From contig VDMD01000001.1 of NCBI GenBank assembly GCA_007026445.1, positions 4,092,001 to 4,156,000 of the forward strand: DNA of 64,000 nt. Reading direction: 5' to 3'. The notes under the pieces were generated by a model, which was not told the DNA's origin, searched no databases, and saw only the letters and a program-made list of their open reading frames with translations. This document shows, piece after piece, positions 1 to 11,473 of the stretch. This stretch comes from Schizophyllum amplum (lineage: Eukaryota > Basidiomycota > Agaricomycetes > Agaricales > Schizophyllaceae). Position 1 is the stretch's first letter, and each line of letters opens with the position of its first letter. The position numbers and the translations under genes are program-made.

Positions 1-2898
1 TGCAATCATACTTTTTTGCTTTCTGCGAAGACGCAGTTACTCGCGCTGTACGTCGAACACAACAACCAACTTTGGATGCGATTCACTCATTATGTACTGA
101 CTCCTCTTCAGCGTCGAAGACGTTATTACGGTTGCTGAGTATGGTGCAGGAAATTTCATCTGATTTCAGCGTATCTCGCTTGGCTTTCAATGACTATGAA
201 GACCCTGGACGAGCACGACCGAGCGTACACGACTGTAGTGATTTGGCGCTCCCAACATTTTGCTCCCTTTTGGGTTTGCACCCGTCCCGGAGATAGCCGG
301 GCGTCTTTACTTCCGTCACCAACCCGTCCTCAGAGTCAGAGGTCCTCAATTTTTCTGTGACCACATCATCAGCGCCTCGACTCGGCGTTGCTTTAGCTGG
401 TGTCCAGCGCTTAGATGACCGTTTGTGAACAACTTCCAGGGCGAGGTCGTACTTAGCGGTGTCGGTAACACGGGCAAAATGTATCGTCCTGCGTCTCCGG
501 AATGAGCAAAGCTAGCCGCGAGGGTGCTCCCTGAGCGTTTGCCCTGTACCCGCACCCGTCATGCATCATGACTGAGTATGTCGTGTTCATAAAACGGACA
601 TATAAAACGGACACTGGCACGTGTCAAAGGCATGTACATTGTACACATCATCGACGGAGAACGGTTACGGAGCCGGGAGCAGTGGCATTTTATTGAACGA
701 ACATATTTAGGCTTGTGAGCCAGATCGATGACCAGCCCAAGTCTCCGCCTCGGTGACCGACGGACCTCGGAGGGGATCCCTGCAGGAAAATGAAACGCGC
801 ACGAGGGTAACAGACATTACAGTGCGCGGATGGCAACATAATGCACGGAGAACAATAAACACGCGTACCAACGAAGATTCAGACTCTCGTGCCAGTGGTG
901 CTTTGGCGGCCGTGGTTCCATCGATACGCAGGATAGCGATGGTATGCAGATTGCGAGGCTACATATGCAGAGGGAGTCACGGTGAGAACAAAGGGATAGC
1001 AATACTTAGAAATAGAGTGCGACGGCTCGCCGTCGCGCGCTGGCTCAGCTCGAAACATAAATGGATGACGCACAGGGTCTACTGTACAGTCATACTTACA
1101 TTTTGTATGCTTGAACGGAGGACGCGAGGATGTACCGTAACCACAGGACAATGGCGCTTGTCGTCGCGCGCACGATGATCGACGCCGATGTCGGCGTCCG
1201 GGAGGGAATGAACGCGTAATGAATGCCGCGGTCAGGGTGCCGGGGCTCTTGGCCATGGACAAGTGCACAGCCCGCCACGCCAAGGTTCAATGAACTCGTC
1301 GGGGCCGCGCGGGGGTCGACAGAATTGAGTCAGGGTGTTCAGAGCTGCGCTGCGCCGGCTGAGAGTTACGTGAAGGTAGATCGAGCGATGAACAGGTCCG
1401 CCCTGTCATGTTCATACTATAGACAAGCAATGTCGATGAGCAGCCACTGGGCATGCAACACTGTATGTTGATAGAGGGCTAAGGGCGGGCTGATTACGAA
1501 CTGATGCATGATGGCGCGAGGGCGTCGCATGTCGTATGAGTACTGACACTGTTCGTTGTATTGGGCGTGTCAAGGACCAAGATTGTAAGGCTGCAGAGCG
1601 CTTCGTATAGTGGTGGAGGGGAACAAAGAGGACTGCTATACGCGCCTGCATCGATCTGGAGTCTGACTGAGCTGCGCGCAGCGCGATGGATGCGATCGAG
1701 GGCGTTACAGCCATGTTGCGTATCGCCGTATGCGACGGACGACGTGCAGAAGACCAGCAGGCCAGCTTCTAGCACAGCGAGTAGGGTCGATAGGATGAAG
1801 AGCCCGGCTCTTTGCTATCGTTCGAAGTTGGAAAGAGCCGAGATGCGCTATGCTGAACTTTGCACGCCAGAGGCGCGCGAGAGCTTCTAGCTATAGCGTT
1901 TGGCGCGCATTTGCGGTGCTCGCCTGCCGTCCGAGCTTGCAGGTATTTTCTATAGGCGCGCTGCACCCTAGACTATCCACAAAGGTCATTGACAAGCTCA
2001 GGCTGCGAGGGTATCGGCCACTTTGTCAGGCGGAGGTGTCGAGAGAGGGCGCTAGTGAGCGGGAGGCGGGGGGTGCGAACAGGTGTAGCCGACGGGAACG
2101 CACGTGGTGACGACTGAGCGCGGACACAGTACGGAGGGAGGCGCAGCACGGAAGGAGAGTCATCGAGTTGAGTCCGAAGGCGGAGGGCGAAGGGCGAGGG
2201 GATGAGGCGAGGGGGTGCTTTCGAAGAGGGTTCAGCGCCTCGCGAGAGGGATAAGAAGGACCAAGCATTGGCGAGGAATACACAACACGAGGAGATTCGC
2301 GACTCATTGCTAGCAATGAGTCTGAATCTGATGACCGAAGGATGACTGTATCCAGCTTCCACAGGCCTCGCGCCAGCCGCGCAGCCGCGCAGTAAGCAGG
2401 TGGCGTCAGCATGTAAATTCAGGAGACTGGCGGGTCGTAGACAGTGCCGAAAAGGATTACTTCTTCGCCAAGGTAGACTGGATTGTCAGCCCTCTTCCGC
2501 GAAAAAGAGGACTTGCCTGTCAGCCATGACTAAATCACAGTTGGTGCAGTGAGTCAAAGGGGGCGGCGAGTCATGCCATCAGGCGCGGATATTGCGCGTA
2601 GATGGCTAAATGAGGGGGGAGACGGACGAGGTAAGGAGACAATGGGCGCGCACGAGGACCTGCTATGCATGCAGTGCAGCGCGAGTGAGCCTCGAGGCAG
2701 GCGGTGAGTCCGGATCCGGAGACGACGGAGCCAAAGCGGACGCCGCGTGGCTGAGCCGAACCAGCGGGCAGGCGGCTCGTCAGGAGTATTGCTTTTGTTC
2801 CCGGCGTCCATCTCCATTATTGCCATGAACATAAATACGGGAGCGCATTGGGAGCGGCTCCTTGCCGCCCTCCTCCCCGCCACGACCTCCCCGCTACA
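1..2898. other. No gene recognised
   Basis: I see no convincing gene here. Open frames are short, overlap on both strands, and lack a recognisable domain or a chain of good splice sites. A 13-bp direct repeat built on ATAAAACGGACA lies near 588-616. The last bases before 2899 are presumably the promoter and 5' leader of the F-box-like gene. Decayed transposon sequence is possible but I could not show it. Confidence 0.5.
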
Positions 2899-4266
2899 AT
2901 GGGTCTCTTCTCCTCTGTGTACTCCTCGGTGCGTGCGCCGACATCTCTGCACCACCAACCGCTAACCGCCTTGCAGGCTGCGACCGAGCACGTTAGGCAT
3001 GACATAGACATCGCCCTCGTCCCGGCTACGCGCACATCATCGACGACACCCGCCACGACGCCCACACGCCGAGTAGACATCCCGCTCGAGCTCGTGTACG
3101 ACATTCTCGAGCACGCCGCGCTCACGCCCGCCACCGAGCCTGACCGTGCTACGCTTCGTGCCAGTGCGCTCGTCTGCAGCAGCTGGCTCGTACCCGCTCA
3201 GCGTCTTCTGTTCCGCCATGTCGCCCTCCGTGATGCCTCTGCGGCCGACACATTCCGTGTCACCATGGAGCGCCAGCCAGCGCTGGCTGCAGCGGTCCGT
3301 TCGCTGCGCGCCACCGTTGACCGCAATCAACCGGATGGTCTCTCCGAGCTTACATTCGCTCATGTCGTCAAGTGCTGCCCGCGCCTTGAGACCGTTCACC
3401 TGGCTCTCTTTGGTCCTGCGGCTGACGTCGCCACCAACGCGGATCGCAACACCACCGACAGTGTAGGACTGGATGTCGACACGCTCGCCCTTCTCGCTGC
3501 TGGCCCGAGGATTTCCGCCCTTCACTTGGCAAACTGGTCCGCAGACGCGACCGTGCTGTTCGATCTCCTTGCGGCGTGGTCCAATTGCGTGCGCGCATTG
3601 TCGTTGGCTGGCGTTCCGCCCGTCCTGCCATTGACCACAACGCAGCCGTGCGCCATGCCCATCGAGGCTCTCCGTGTCAACTGCACCGGCCCTCTCAACC
3701 CCGAATGCGCCGACTGGCTCTTGCGGGATGCTCGTCTGCGAGCGCTTGACGTCGCGCGAGTGTGGGACGATGAGGCGTTGCGTATGCTTGAGGCCCAGGG
3801 CAGCGCCCTTGAGGCCCTCGCACTACCTGCGCTCCAGGAGCCCGCACTCGTCGACGCTGTCCGCGACGGCTGCCCCCGCCTGCGCACGCTCACGGTGGCC
3901 GGTGCATGGATTGCTCCAGCTGTATGGCGCGCCGAAGCGTGCTCGCTGGAGCATCTCGCCATGGGTCTGGCACACAGCACCAACCTCCACGGTGTCGTGA
4001 GGGCCGTGCACAACGGCGCGCTGCGCTCGGTCACTTTGCGCTCAAGCCCCGACGGTATCCGCCACCCGCAGCTCGTGCCCCTGAAGATGGCGTGCGCGAT
4101 GAGCGGCGTTGACTTTCTTATCACGAGCGACGTGCGCGAGTTCAAGATGGTTACTGCGCACGAGTTTAGCGCAAGTGCGGTGAGTACACTTCACCGCGTT
4201 CACTGGCAACAAGTACTGACCGGCTTGCAGGGTACCGATATGTTCACGCAGATCGCGGCCTCCTAA
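2899..4266 (+). CDS. F-box-like / LRR-type protein
   Basis: Likely substrate-recognition subunit of an SCF-type ubiquitin ligase. An F-box-like stretch (VDIPLELVYDILEHA, about 45 residues into the unspliced frame) is followed by ALVCSSWLVPAQRLLFRHV, the usual 'CSSW' second half. A long leucine-rich region of the kind found in fungal F-box proteins comes next. I chose the ATG at 2899, which starts MGLFSSVYSS. The frame is open throughout, but two segments look like introns whose lengths are multiples of three and which contain no stop. They are 2929-2976 (GTGCGT, CTAAC, TTGCAG; 48 nt) and 4180-4230 (GTGAGT, TACTGAC, TTGCAG; 51 nt). The spliced product would be about 422 aa. Its target is unknown. 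It is more diverged from the other F-box genes in this window than they are from each other. Confidence 0.75.
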   Translation: MGLFSSVYSSVRAPTSLHHQPLTALQAATEHVRHDIDIALVPATRTSSTTPATTPTRRVDIPLELVYDILEHAALTPATEPDRATLRASALVCSSWLVPAQRLLFRHVALRDASAADTFRVTMERQPALAAAVRSLRATVDRNQPDGLSELTFAHVVKCCPRLETVHLALFGPAADVATNADRNTTDSVGLDVDTLALLAAGPRISALHLANWSADATVLFDLLAAWSNCVRALSLAGVPPVLPLTTTQPCAMPIEALRVNCTGPLNPECADWLLRDARLRALDVARVWDDEALRMLEAQGSALEALALPALQEPALVDAVRDGCPRLRTLTVAGAWIAPAVWRAEACSLEHLAMGLAHSTNLHGVVRAVHNGALRSVTLRSSPDGIRHPQLVPLKMACAMSGVDFLITSDVREFKMVTAHEFSASAVSTLHRVHWQQVLTGLQGTDMFTQIAAS

Positions 4267-5631
4267 GCGCTCAATCAATAACGCGCGACGAAGACGATCA
4301 CGATCAAGATACACACTGCCCATCTGAGGACGCCAACTCAGCGAGGCGCGGCCCCTTACGACTATCATGACACGATTTTGACGACCTATCTAAGCGTCTT
4401 CCCGTGTACAACCAATCCACGTTTACAGTATTCTTCATTATAACCCCCATCCTGCTCACATCACATCTACGTGCTGTCATCTCCCCTCTCTTCGGACTTC
4501 TCTTGCTGTACTATCTCATTTCGCAAATGCTCTCTCAACTTATGCACTATGTACATATAGCCATCTAGCATACAACACACACCATTTACTGCTGTAGACC
4601 AGTCTATTTATCTAGCAAGGACTTCGTTTCATGGCTTTACCATCATACTTCCGTAATCCGTCATTCGACCTTCGTATGAGTCCTGTTGAGTCTCGACTCT
4701 CGACAGTCCCGAGCGACGATTCTCTGTTTGCCTTGTTTCCGAAAAAGGTAAGGTCAACAGAGCAGATCCCACGATCAGGTGCCCCAGTCTGAATCGAATA
4801 TGCAGCGCGCGCCTTCGTTCTCTGCATAGCCAGGTGTTTGTCTGGTTGCTTCAATGCTTGGAAGGCCCTCATCGCGAGTGTCGTTGCATCCCGCGGTCAT
4901 CGTGGGCTCTGTATGAGATCGCGCTCCGCGTTGGGCGGCGTATCGGTACCTCCCACGCTCCGACAACAGCTCCGCTCGTCGAACGACTAGGTATACCGTC
5001 GGCGGCGTGAGCGTAGTGGTATAACAGCCGCCTACCTGACAGACCCAAACAGGAATGTGGGTGTCAAAGGGACGGCGGTTGGGGGTAAGAAGGAGGACTT
5101 AAGAGGACGGCATAGGGGCAGGAGCAATGGCAGAGGTCCGGCTCTGAAGGGCATGAGCTGGTATACCGTCTCGACCTGAAGATGAGATAGCCTGACTCGG
5201 GCGCTGACTATCAGTACCAAGGAAATCTGATACGTCAAAGGTCAGCTTAGCGTTACTGCAGGCAAACCCCGCAAGGACGGCGCACCTCCCTCTTTGTACG
5301 AACGCTGGCACCTCAAGCGTGCACGACGTCCGTGCACGACGTCCGATACGGCTTGATCGTGCCATAACTTGTCTTCACGAGGACCGTACTCCAGATAGAC
5401 CGTGAAAGACCATCCTTCTTGCCAACTTTCCATTCAGTCATCGCAAACGTGCGGTACAACCACTTCGGAGAGAGATTCGACTGCTGCACCGTGCAAACGA
5501 AGTTCAAATCGCGCTTGGGGCACGTTCAACCGAGGGGATCGACGTGTGAGGAACAGGGGAAAGCGTAAACAGCATGCAATGCGTGACATACAACATGACC
5601 GACAAGTCGGGTAGTACAATGCAACACGAAT
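4267..5631. other. Intergenic, no gene recognised
   Basis: This holds the 3' regions of two convergent genes (F-box-like on +, uS10 on -). A 13-bp tandem duplication of the GTGCACGACGTCC type lies near 5320-5345. No open frame here has a recognisable motif. Confidence 0.5.
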
Positions 5632-6111
5632 TTAACCAGAGATGGTGACCTCGACCTCGACGCCAGGCTCCAGGCTGATGCTGGTCTGAGGCAATAAATC
5701 AGCATCTGAAGATGATGTAGCACGAGAGAATTACGCACAATCTGCTTGACGACCTCCGAAGAGGACTCGAGGTCGATGAGGCGCTTGTGCACCTTGAGCT
5801 CGTAACGGTCCCAGGTCTTCGAACCCTCACCGCAAGGCGTCTTGCGGGTGGTGATCGTAAGGACCTTGGTGGGGAGACGAACGGGGCCCTTGACGCGAAG
5901 CTGCTTGTCCTTCGCGCGGTTGATCAGGTCTCCCGAGACTGTAACATCCTTTGATAAGTTCGATATTCCAAAGCACATTTGCAGTTAACGTACACTTCTC
6001 GAGGTTACGGACGTTGCTGGACGTGAGCGTGATGCGGATTTTGTGCAGCTTGGCGCCCGGGACCGCGCCCGCGGCGTCGTATTCCTTTTCACCCTTGGCG
6101 ACGTAACTCAT
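5632..6111 (-). CDS. RPS20: 40S ribosomal protein uS10 (S20)
   Basis: Small-subunit ribosomal protein of the uS10 family, part of the 40S head. Three exons on the minus strand, 6111-5994, 5938-5739 and 5685-5632, give a 123-aa protein. Introns are 5993-5939 (GTACGT...TTACAG, 55 nt) and 5738-5686 (GTGCGT...CTCAG, 53 nt). Hallmarks read directly from the translation are [46 protein letters not shown] and the C-terminus [13 protein letters not shown]. The first join restores [15 protein letters not shown]. Length and sequence match the eukaryotic family closely. The start [12 protein letters not shown] follows the usual short variable N-terminus. Riboflavin kinase lies about 385 bp upstream on the same strand. 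Confidence 0.97.
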
Positions 6112-6134
6112 TGTAGGATCGGAGACAGCGGTGA

Positions 6135-6222
6135 CTGCAACATCGCGAGTCAGTAAACATGATTCCCAGTCAACAACGCGTGTAGGACGCCCGCTGACGC
6201 GCGCCCCGTCGCCACCACTCAC
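6135..6222 (-). other. Probable 5'UTR intron of uS10 gene
   Basis: GTGAGT at 6222 and TTGCAG ending at 6135 on the minus strand flank an 88-nt segment ending 23 nt upstream of the uS10 ATG. Leader introns are common in highly expressed ribosomal-protein genes. If a short coding exon existed upstream, the N-terminus would differ. Confidence 0.6.
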
Positions 6223-6495
6223 CCAAAGGCTCTTCTGTGGAGGTGAGTGAGGAACCGAAAATTAGAGTTCGATCGGATCTGTGGACGATCGTCTAAGCGC
6301 GGAAACGGCCGATATCTGCCAGCACACGCCACAAAGTCTTGTCGCTGTGGCACACGTGCCACGCGGCTCCGAAGTCATGGTTCGGTTCAGTCTTGCCAAA
6401 GGAGCGGCTCTCGCAAGGCTTTCGAATAATGTTGGCCAGCTTGTTGTTGCCTGATGCTGCCACTGTATACCTACGATGTTGGTGAAGAGATGTCG

Positions 6496-7074
6496 TCATA
6501 GATTCTTCTCTACCGCTACACGTACCAACCAACTCCCATCCAGCGTGCCCTTGCCTGCCTTTCGCAATGCCCAAGACTCCCGATCTAAGCTATTGCGCGC
6601 TACATCGCAGTCTATCTTGATGTCCTCGATCAGCGCTTCCAGCGCGGGGTAGTTCTTCTCCTCCCTGATGAACCCCGTGAGCAGCAGCCGCATATCGACG
6701 CCGTAGAAGTCAGCCCCGAACTCGTGGAGGACGTGCACCTCCGCCGACCGCTCCATGTTCTTGTAGACCGGGTTATACCCAATTGACATCACCATGGGAT
6801 ATACGCCGAGCCCAGAGCGCGCCTCTGAGGATGCCGATGGACGGTTCGGATGCGACGGCGGCAGGCGCAGGGATGCCCAACCAAAGTACACCCCGGACTT
6901 GATATCAGCGATCCACGGTGTCAGACTGGCGTCGACGGGGAGGTTGGCGGTGGGTATGCCTAGTTCTTTGGAGCCGCGCCCAAAGCCCCTGATTACTTTG
7001 CCTTCCATCCGCAGAGGATAGGGTGCTTCTGGCCCCGTAGAGGGTCCGATGAGGAGCGGGCGAGTGGTGGCCAT
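6496..7074 (-). CDS. FMN1: Riboflavin kinase
   Basis: Phosphorylates riboflavin with ATP to give FMN, the first step to flavin cofactors. The single exon encodes 192 aa from ATG 7074. The family signature GFGRGSKELGIPTANLP lies at about residues 30-46. It is followed by GVYFGWASL, then YPMVMSIGYNP, a flavokinase core segment, and by EVHVLHEFGADFYG, which carries the conserved catalytic Glu. The C-terminus (YPALEALIEDIKIDCDVAR) is also typical. Length fits monofunctional eukaryotic enzymes, and no FAD-synthetase domain is fused. The gene is intronless, unlike most neighbours. It shares strand with uS10 downstream and diverges from the hydrolase at 7601. Confidence 0.95.
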   Translation of the reverse strand: MATTRPLLIGPSTGPEAPYPLRMEGKVIRGFGRGSKELGIPTANLPVDASLTPWIADIKSGVYFGWASLRLPPSHPNRPSASSEARSGLGVYPMVMSIGYNPVYKNMERSAEVHVLHEFGADFYGVDMRLLLTGFIREEKNYPALEALIEDIKIDCDVARNSLDRESWALRKAGKGTLDGSWLVRVAVEKNL

Positions 7075-7550
7075 TGGATTCGACTGATAAGCACCGTACC
7101 GGGGAATAATGGATTCTTGGTAGCGGTTGGGAGCGTTGCTGGGAGGCGATGAGGGTGCTACAGCTGCTCTTATTGAGAGTATACCCTGATGGGCTTCTAT
7201 GTCAGGGAGAGGACGTGCAGCCTCATCGAGTCGCGACTCTTACCAGTGACAGCGAGAAAATGCGGAATTGCCTGATTGAGCGACAATGCATTTACGCCTA
7301 CAAGTTCGGCAAATGCCATTACAGGCCGGAATCAAGCCCGAATGGCAACGGTGACTCTAAACCCTTGAATCTTGATGAGAAACCGCCTGTGCCACGCCTG
7401 CCTACTTCACCTTGAGCAAAGCGAACCACTTTTGTCACTGGTGTTCTACGCCAGTGCTGCCCGGGATGGAAATTCCCTATCTGTACCCGCTCCGGAGACC
7501 ATGCTTTCACTTCCTCGGCCTCGCCGTCGCCGAACGTGCCGTTGATGGCG

Positions 7551-7557
7551 TATAAAA
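7551..7557 (+). promoter_or_regulatory. TATA box for the gene at 7601
   Basis: TATAAAA lies about 50 bp upstream of the ATG at 7601 in the divergent FMN1/hydrolase intergenic region. Confidence 0.6.
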
Positions 7558-7600
7558 AGTACGGAGAATATCGTGCCCAGACACGCTGACGCCCACAATC

Positions 7601-8967
7601 ATGTTCACGACAATCACGAAGCTCACTGCACTTGCGCTGGCTGCGTCGCGGTATGCACAAGCGGTACCGCTGCCGGAGGACGTGCTAGGCGTTCCCGTGA
7701 GTACAGCAGAGATTTCTTCCACTAACTCTTTGAAGGATAGTACCGTCTGATCCCCCATGCAGTACGCGGGCATCAGCACGGCGTCGCACGAGCACCCGAC
7801 AACTGCGCTGCTCATCGTCGACGTGCAGTACGACTTCATCAACGGCACTCTCGGCAGCGACCGGGCATACAATATTCTGCCCACTATCTATCAGCTGCTC
7901 GACGAGCACTCTTGGGGAAGTGCGTATCCGTGTCGAGCGCAGCTGTCTTACTGTCGCAGTCAGGACAATAATCCTGATTCTATTGAGCTAACGTGTGATC
8001 TCTACCGTAGTGATTGCCACTTCCCAGGACTGGCACCCGCAGACGCACGTCTCCTTCGCGTCGAATCACCCGGGGCATGCCAGCGGTGATAGCGTGCAGA
8101 TCCCGATGCTCGCGAGTCGGTACAACGAGACACAGCTGCAATCGCTATATGCTGACCATTGCGTGGTGAGTGCGCCTCACCATACTATTTCCTCTTCCTT
8201 TACCTCCCTATATTTTGTTTTTAACCACCCCAGCCGCATGTCACCTGCTAACCCTTCTATTAGCCCGGCACCATCGGTGCCAACATCGAGGCCGGCGTGC
8301 AGACACGCCTCGACACGCTCCTCGGCAAGACGCCCATCACGCAGATCCACAAAGCGCAGAACCAGCACGTCGACTCTTACTCTGCCTTTGCCGATGTACG
8401 TTGTTTCCCACTTGGCCAACTTGAATACTGACTCTCCTCGCCCTCGCCCACAGAACCAATATTACGAGTGTCCGTTCCCGACGGTTCAAATTGTTCTACA
8501 AGAGATGCTCACCCCAACCTCGCAGTCACAACCCTCGCCCCCGAGATGCGCGCGCGGAACATCGACAAGGTCGTCGTCACTGGCCTGTATGCTTTCCAGA
8601 GTCCTTCTCAAGGCTGACAATTAACTGACGGTTCCCTTCCGCCCCCAGCATCACCAACGCCTGCGTGTACGGCTCCAGCGTGGACGCCACAAAGTTCGGC
8701 TTCGGGTACGTTCGCTTTTCTATCTCTTTTCTCCCTCCATTTGCCATCCTTCCGAATCCGCCTCATAGTATCAGCCCTCGTTTTCTACTTCTCTATCTGC
8801 TTTGAAAGACGGTTCGGGCTAACGCAGCATATCTTCGCAGCGTCACTGTCATCAGCGACGGCGTGGAGACCACGAGCGCCGAGGATCAGGCTACCGCGCT
8901 CGAGGAGCTTGAGGAGTGGTGGGGCGTCAATGTCGAGACGTTGGCCAAGTACGAGGCAAGCGAGTAG
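7601..8967 (+). CDS. Secreted isochorismatase/nicotinamidase-like hydrolase
   Basis: Cysteine hydrolase of the isochorismatase fold, closest by eye to nicotinamidases (nicotinamide to nicotinate). The catalytic Asp is in LLIVDVQYDF, metal ligands in SQDWHPQTHVSF, the Lys in IHKAQNQHVDSYSAF and the Cys in ITNACVYGSSVDA. I read eight exons: 7601-7696, 7763-7919, 8011-8165, 8264-8395, 8454-8467, 8503-8586, 8649-8705 and 8841-8967, giving 273 aa. The intron at 8468-8502 would be only 35 nt, but it is needed to join NQYYE to DAHPNLAV in frame. If it is not spliced, the gene is frameshifted. The first 20 or so residues (MFTTITKLTALALAASRYAQA) look like a cleavable signal peptide, unusual because nicotinamidases are mostly cytosolic. 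The substrate is not proven. Confidence 0.85.
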
Positions 8968-9328
8968 ACTTTGTGGCAAACGGAGTTTATGGCCTCGAGG
9001 GACAGGTGTCGAGCGTATAGCGAGAGAACAGACCTGAGGCTTGCGTGCAATTTCTGATAACTAGCAAGGTGTGCGAGTCAAACGTGAGTGGACTTTAAGT
9101 TTAAGGCAAACACACGATCAGTCTTCAGTAGAGACCGAACACAATGCATAGCGTTCGAATTACAATACATTGCAACAGCTATCCGCCCAATATGTTACGA
9201 CGAGAGACACCATTATGCCACAAAGAGCCCTATAAGTACAGTGCAAGATTGCCCAAGTCGATAAAAGTTCAAAAGAAAGAAAGTGTTGCCGGGCCACAAG
9301 CGCTTCGGTGTGGCGGTCCTCAGAACTT
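8968..9328. other. Convergent 3' intergenic region
   Basis: Spacer between the hydrolase (+) and the membrane-protein gene (-). Nothing recognisable inside. Confidence 0.5.
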
Positions 9329-10414
9329 TCAGTCCGCCCTTCTCGGCACGCCCTGCCGTATGCGTGGGCTGGTCTTCTGCGCCTCCATCTCCTCATCTGC
9401 GTCGAAGACCGTCTCTTCGTTCGCGTAGCCATCCTCCTCCTCGCGCTCGCGCGCCTTGTCGACCTCCTCCTCCGCGCCCCAACGCAGGCCCGGCCGGCCT
9501 AGGAGAATCCACTCCACGACGACTACCGCGCCCAATAGGACGGCGATGCAGCGGAACGTGCTGCGCCAGGCCTCTCCGGGGCCCGCAGCGAGCGCGAGAA
9601 CGTCGAGGATGAGCGCTGCGGGCACCAGGGGGTCAGGGCCGGTGGCAAGGGCGATGGTGAGAAAGATCATGGCGCTGATGCCCTGGGTCGATGTGGTGGG
9701 TGCACCGGTGCCCTGGACGTGTATTAGTAAAGGATGTGCTGGAGGCGACGAGAGAGAACGGAACGTACCCCGAGCGCGCCCCATGTCTTCCACATGTAGA
9801 GGATGGCGAGTCCGGTCGAGCTCTTGGCGACGAGGTGGGTGAGGATGTGCTTGCGGGAGCGGAGGACCGGGGTGTGCAGGAAGGGCGTGAAGAGAGAGTA
9901 GAGGTGGATGAAGACGGCGAGCGTGAGGATCGCCTCGCACACTATGTAGTTCTGCTCGAGGAAGAATGGCGTCCACAGCGCTGCGCAAGCGTCAGCAAGT
10001 CTCACCAGGATGCGGAAGCGAAGGATATGACGCACCTGTTAGCAGGCTGCAGACCGCGTACGTGGGCAGGTACGCGAGCTGTGCAGCGTCTGGCTCGATG
10101 GGTGGTGGCGCGCCGAGTTCGTGCAGATTATCGACCAGAGTGATCTCGTCCGCCGGGAGCCCCACGCTTTTCTCCTCATCCTCATCGTCCTGCTGATCGG
10201 CTCCGGGCCTCACGAACAGCGGCAGCAGCCATGCGATCTGCAGCGCGGTGCTTCCAAGGAAAAGGGCGGTGTCGGCGAAGGGATGTGGCGCGTACTCCTC
10301 GTAGAACAGCGGGGTGTCCTGCTCGATGACAAGTCGGCGCGCCTGAGCGAGGGTCTGGATGATGAACCCGCCTCCTCCGAGAGCGCGCGCGTAGAGTAGG
10401 CGGTCGACGATCAT
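9329..10414 (-). CDS. Multi-pass membrane protein, unknown function
   Basis: Three exons on the minus strand, 10414-10036, 9980-9769 and 9712-9329, give 324 aa. Introns are 10035-9981 (GTGCGT...GCGCAG, 55 nt) and 9768-9713 (GTACGT...GTCCAG, 56 nt). Several hydrophobic stretches look like membrane helices: ALFLGSTALQIAWLLPLFV, LPTYAVCSLLTALWTPFFL, YIVCEAILTLAVFIHLYSLF, AMIFLTIALATG and IAVLLGAVVVVEWILL. An acidic loop (QQDDEDEEK) and a charged acidic C-terminal tail (EEEVDKAREREEEDGY) are presumably outside the membrane. I do not recognise the family. No catalytic motif is visible, so a transporter or organelle membrane protein is only a guess. Confidence 0.75.
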
Positions 10415-10944
10415 TAATCCTGGGATGCGTAAGGCACGGTGTTGAGGTTGAGATTGAGGACAAAGAAGGGCGCGGTGCGGAGATCAAGGAGGGACGAGTC
10501 CTAGTGCGAGCGGGCGGCAAATAAAGGAAAACGAGAGACAACGGGAGCAACGACGGCCGAGACGACAAGTCTGAGGGTAAACGACGGATCGGTTCCTGTC
10601 GCACACCCTATTCGGGTGTAAGGCCCTTTGCCACCCAAAAATGGGCACAGGGCAGGTCATGTGCTCATGCCCAGTCCGCAAGGTCCGTGAGGACATCCAA
10701 GGGATCCCAAAACTCAAGTTCATTACAGCGCAGTCACAAACATGAAAGAACATGGTCGGAGGATGCAACAAACTTCAACAAAGTGGATTCCACCCTATCT
10801 GATCACACGGGTGGCGGGCCGACGTTGCCCGACACGTGGAATTGTCATTGTTCCATTGTCCTGGACTTCCATCCTCGTCTCGTCCTTCGACAGCGCCCTT
10901 GCGCAATACTGAAAAGGATGCCATAGCCCATATACATGCTCGAA
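10415..10944. other. Divergent intergenic region
   Basis: Lies between the start of the membrane-protein gene (-) and the duplicated promoter block of the split F-box gene (+). No gene recognised. Confidence 0.5.
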
Positions 10945-11035
10945 GCCGATACCGGTTGATATCATCTCCCAATTGTTCTCTTTGTTATTGTCTTTCGGTC
11001 GAAGCTTGCCAGCGGGAACTTGTCCGGCGCACATA
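10945..11035 (+). promoter_or_regulatory. Duplicated promoter block of F-box gene (copy 1)
   Basis: This block is strongly similar to 24466-24560 read on the minus strand, upstream of the paralogous F-box gene. The best core, 10982-11009, matches 24492-24519 (reverse complement) over 28 bases without a mismatch. Both blocks end near a GCACATAA motif that may be the TATA element. The match shows that the duplication included the promoter and that this part has changed little. Confidence 0.75.
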
Positions 11036-11466
11036 AGAACGTACAGTCAAGGAGAGCATAGCAAACGCGCGCTGTTCCCTTCTTTGCTCTCTCCGCCTGA
11101 CAATCAACCGACTGAGAAATTTCCATTGTCTTTTTACTGCGCGACGCTCTGCACTCTGCAAGGTATGCGTGTTCTTGGTCCAGGTGTTCGTGCTTTCCCT
11201 GACACCTCATCTTCAGTAAGGGCACGACGCCACAATCCCCTCTCATTTCTCGACATGACCACGCCCCGCCATGCGGGCCGTACCTCGGAGAACGACGGCG
11301 CTGGTAAGTACAATCGTTACACTGATTACGCGAATGTTCACAATTTTATGAACTCAGAGCGCTGCCCTTCTGCCCTTCCTATCGACATCGTCAACTTCGC
11401 TACTCTCAGTATCATCGACAGCCCGGAGGCGGAGCCGCAGCCAGCTGGAGCATTAGCTGCGCGGCC

Positions 11467-11473
11467 ACTCAGC
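11467..11473 (+). repeat. Target-site duplication, left copy
   Basis: ACTCAGC immediately before the left terminal repeat. The identical heptamer follows the right terminal repeat. The paralogous F-box gene has a single similar stretch at the equivalent exon position. Confidence 0.88.
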
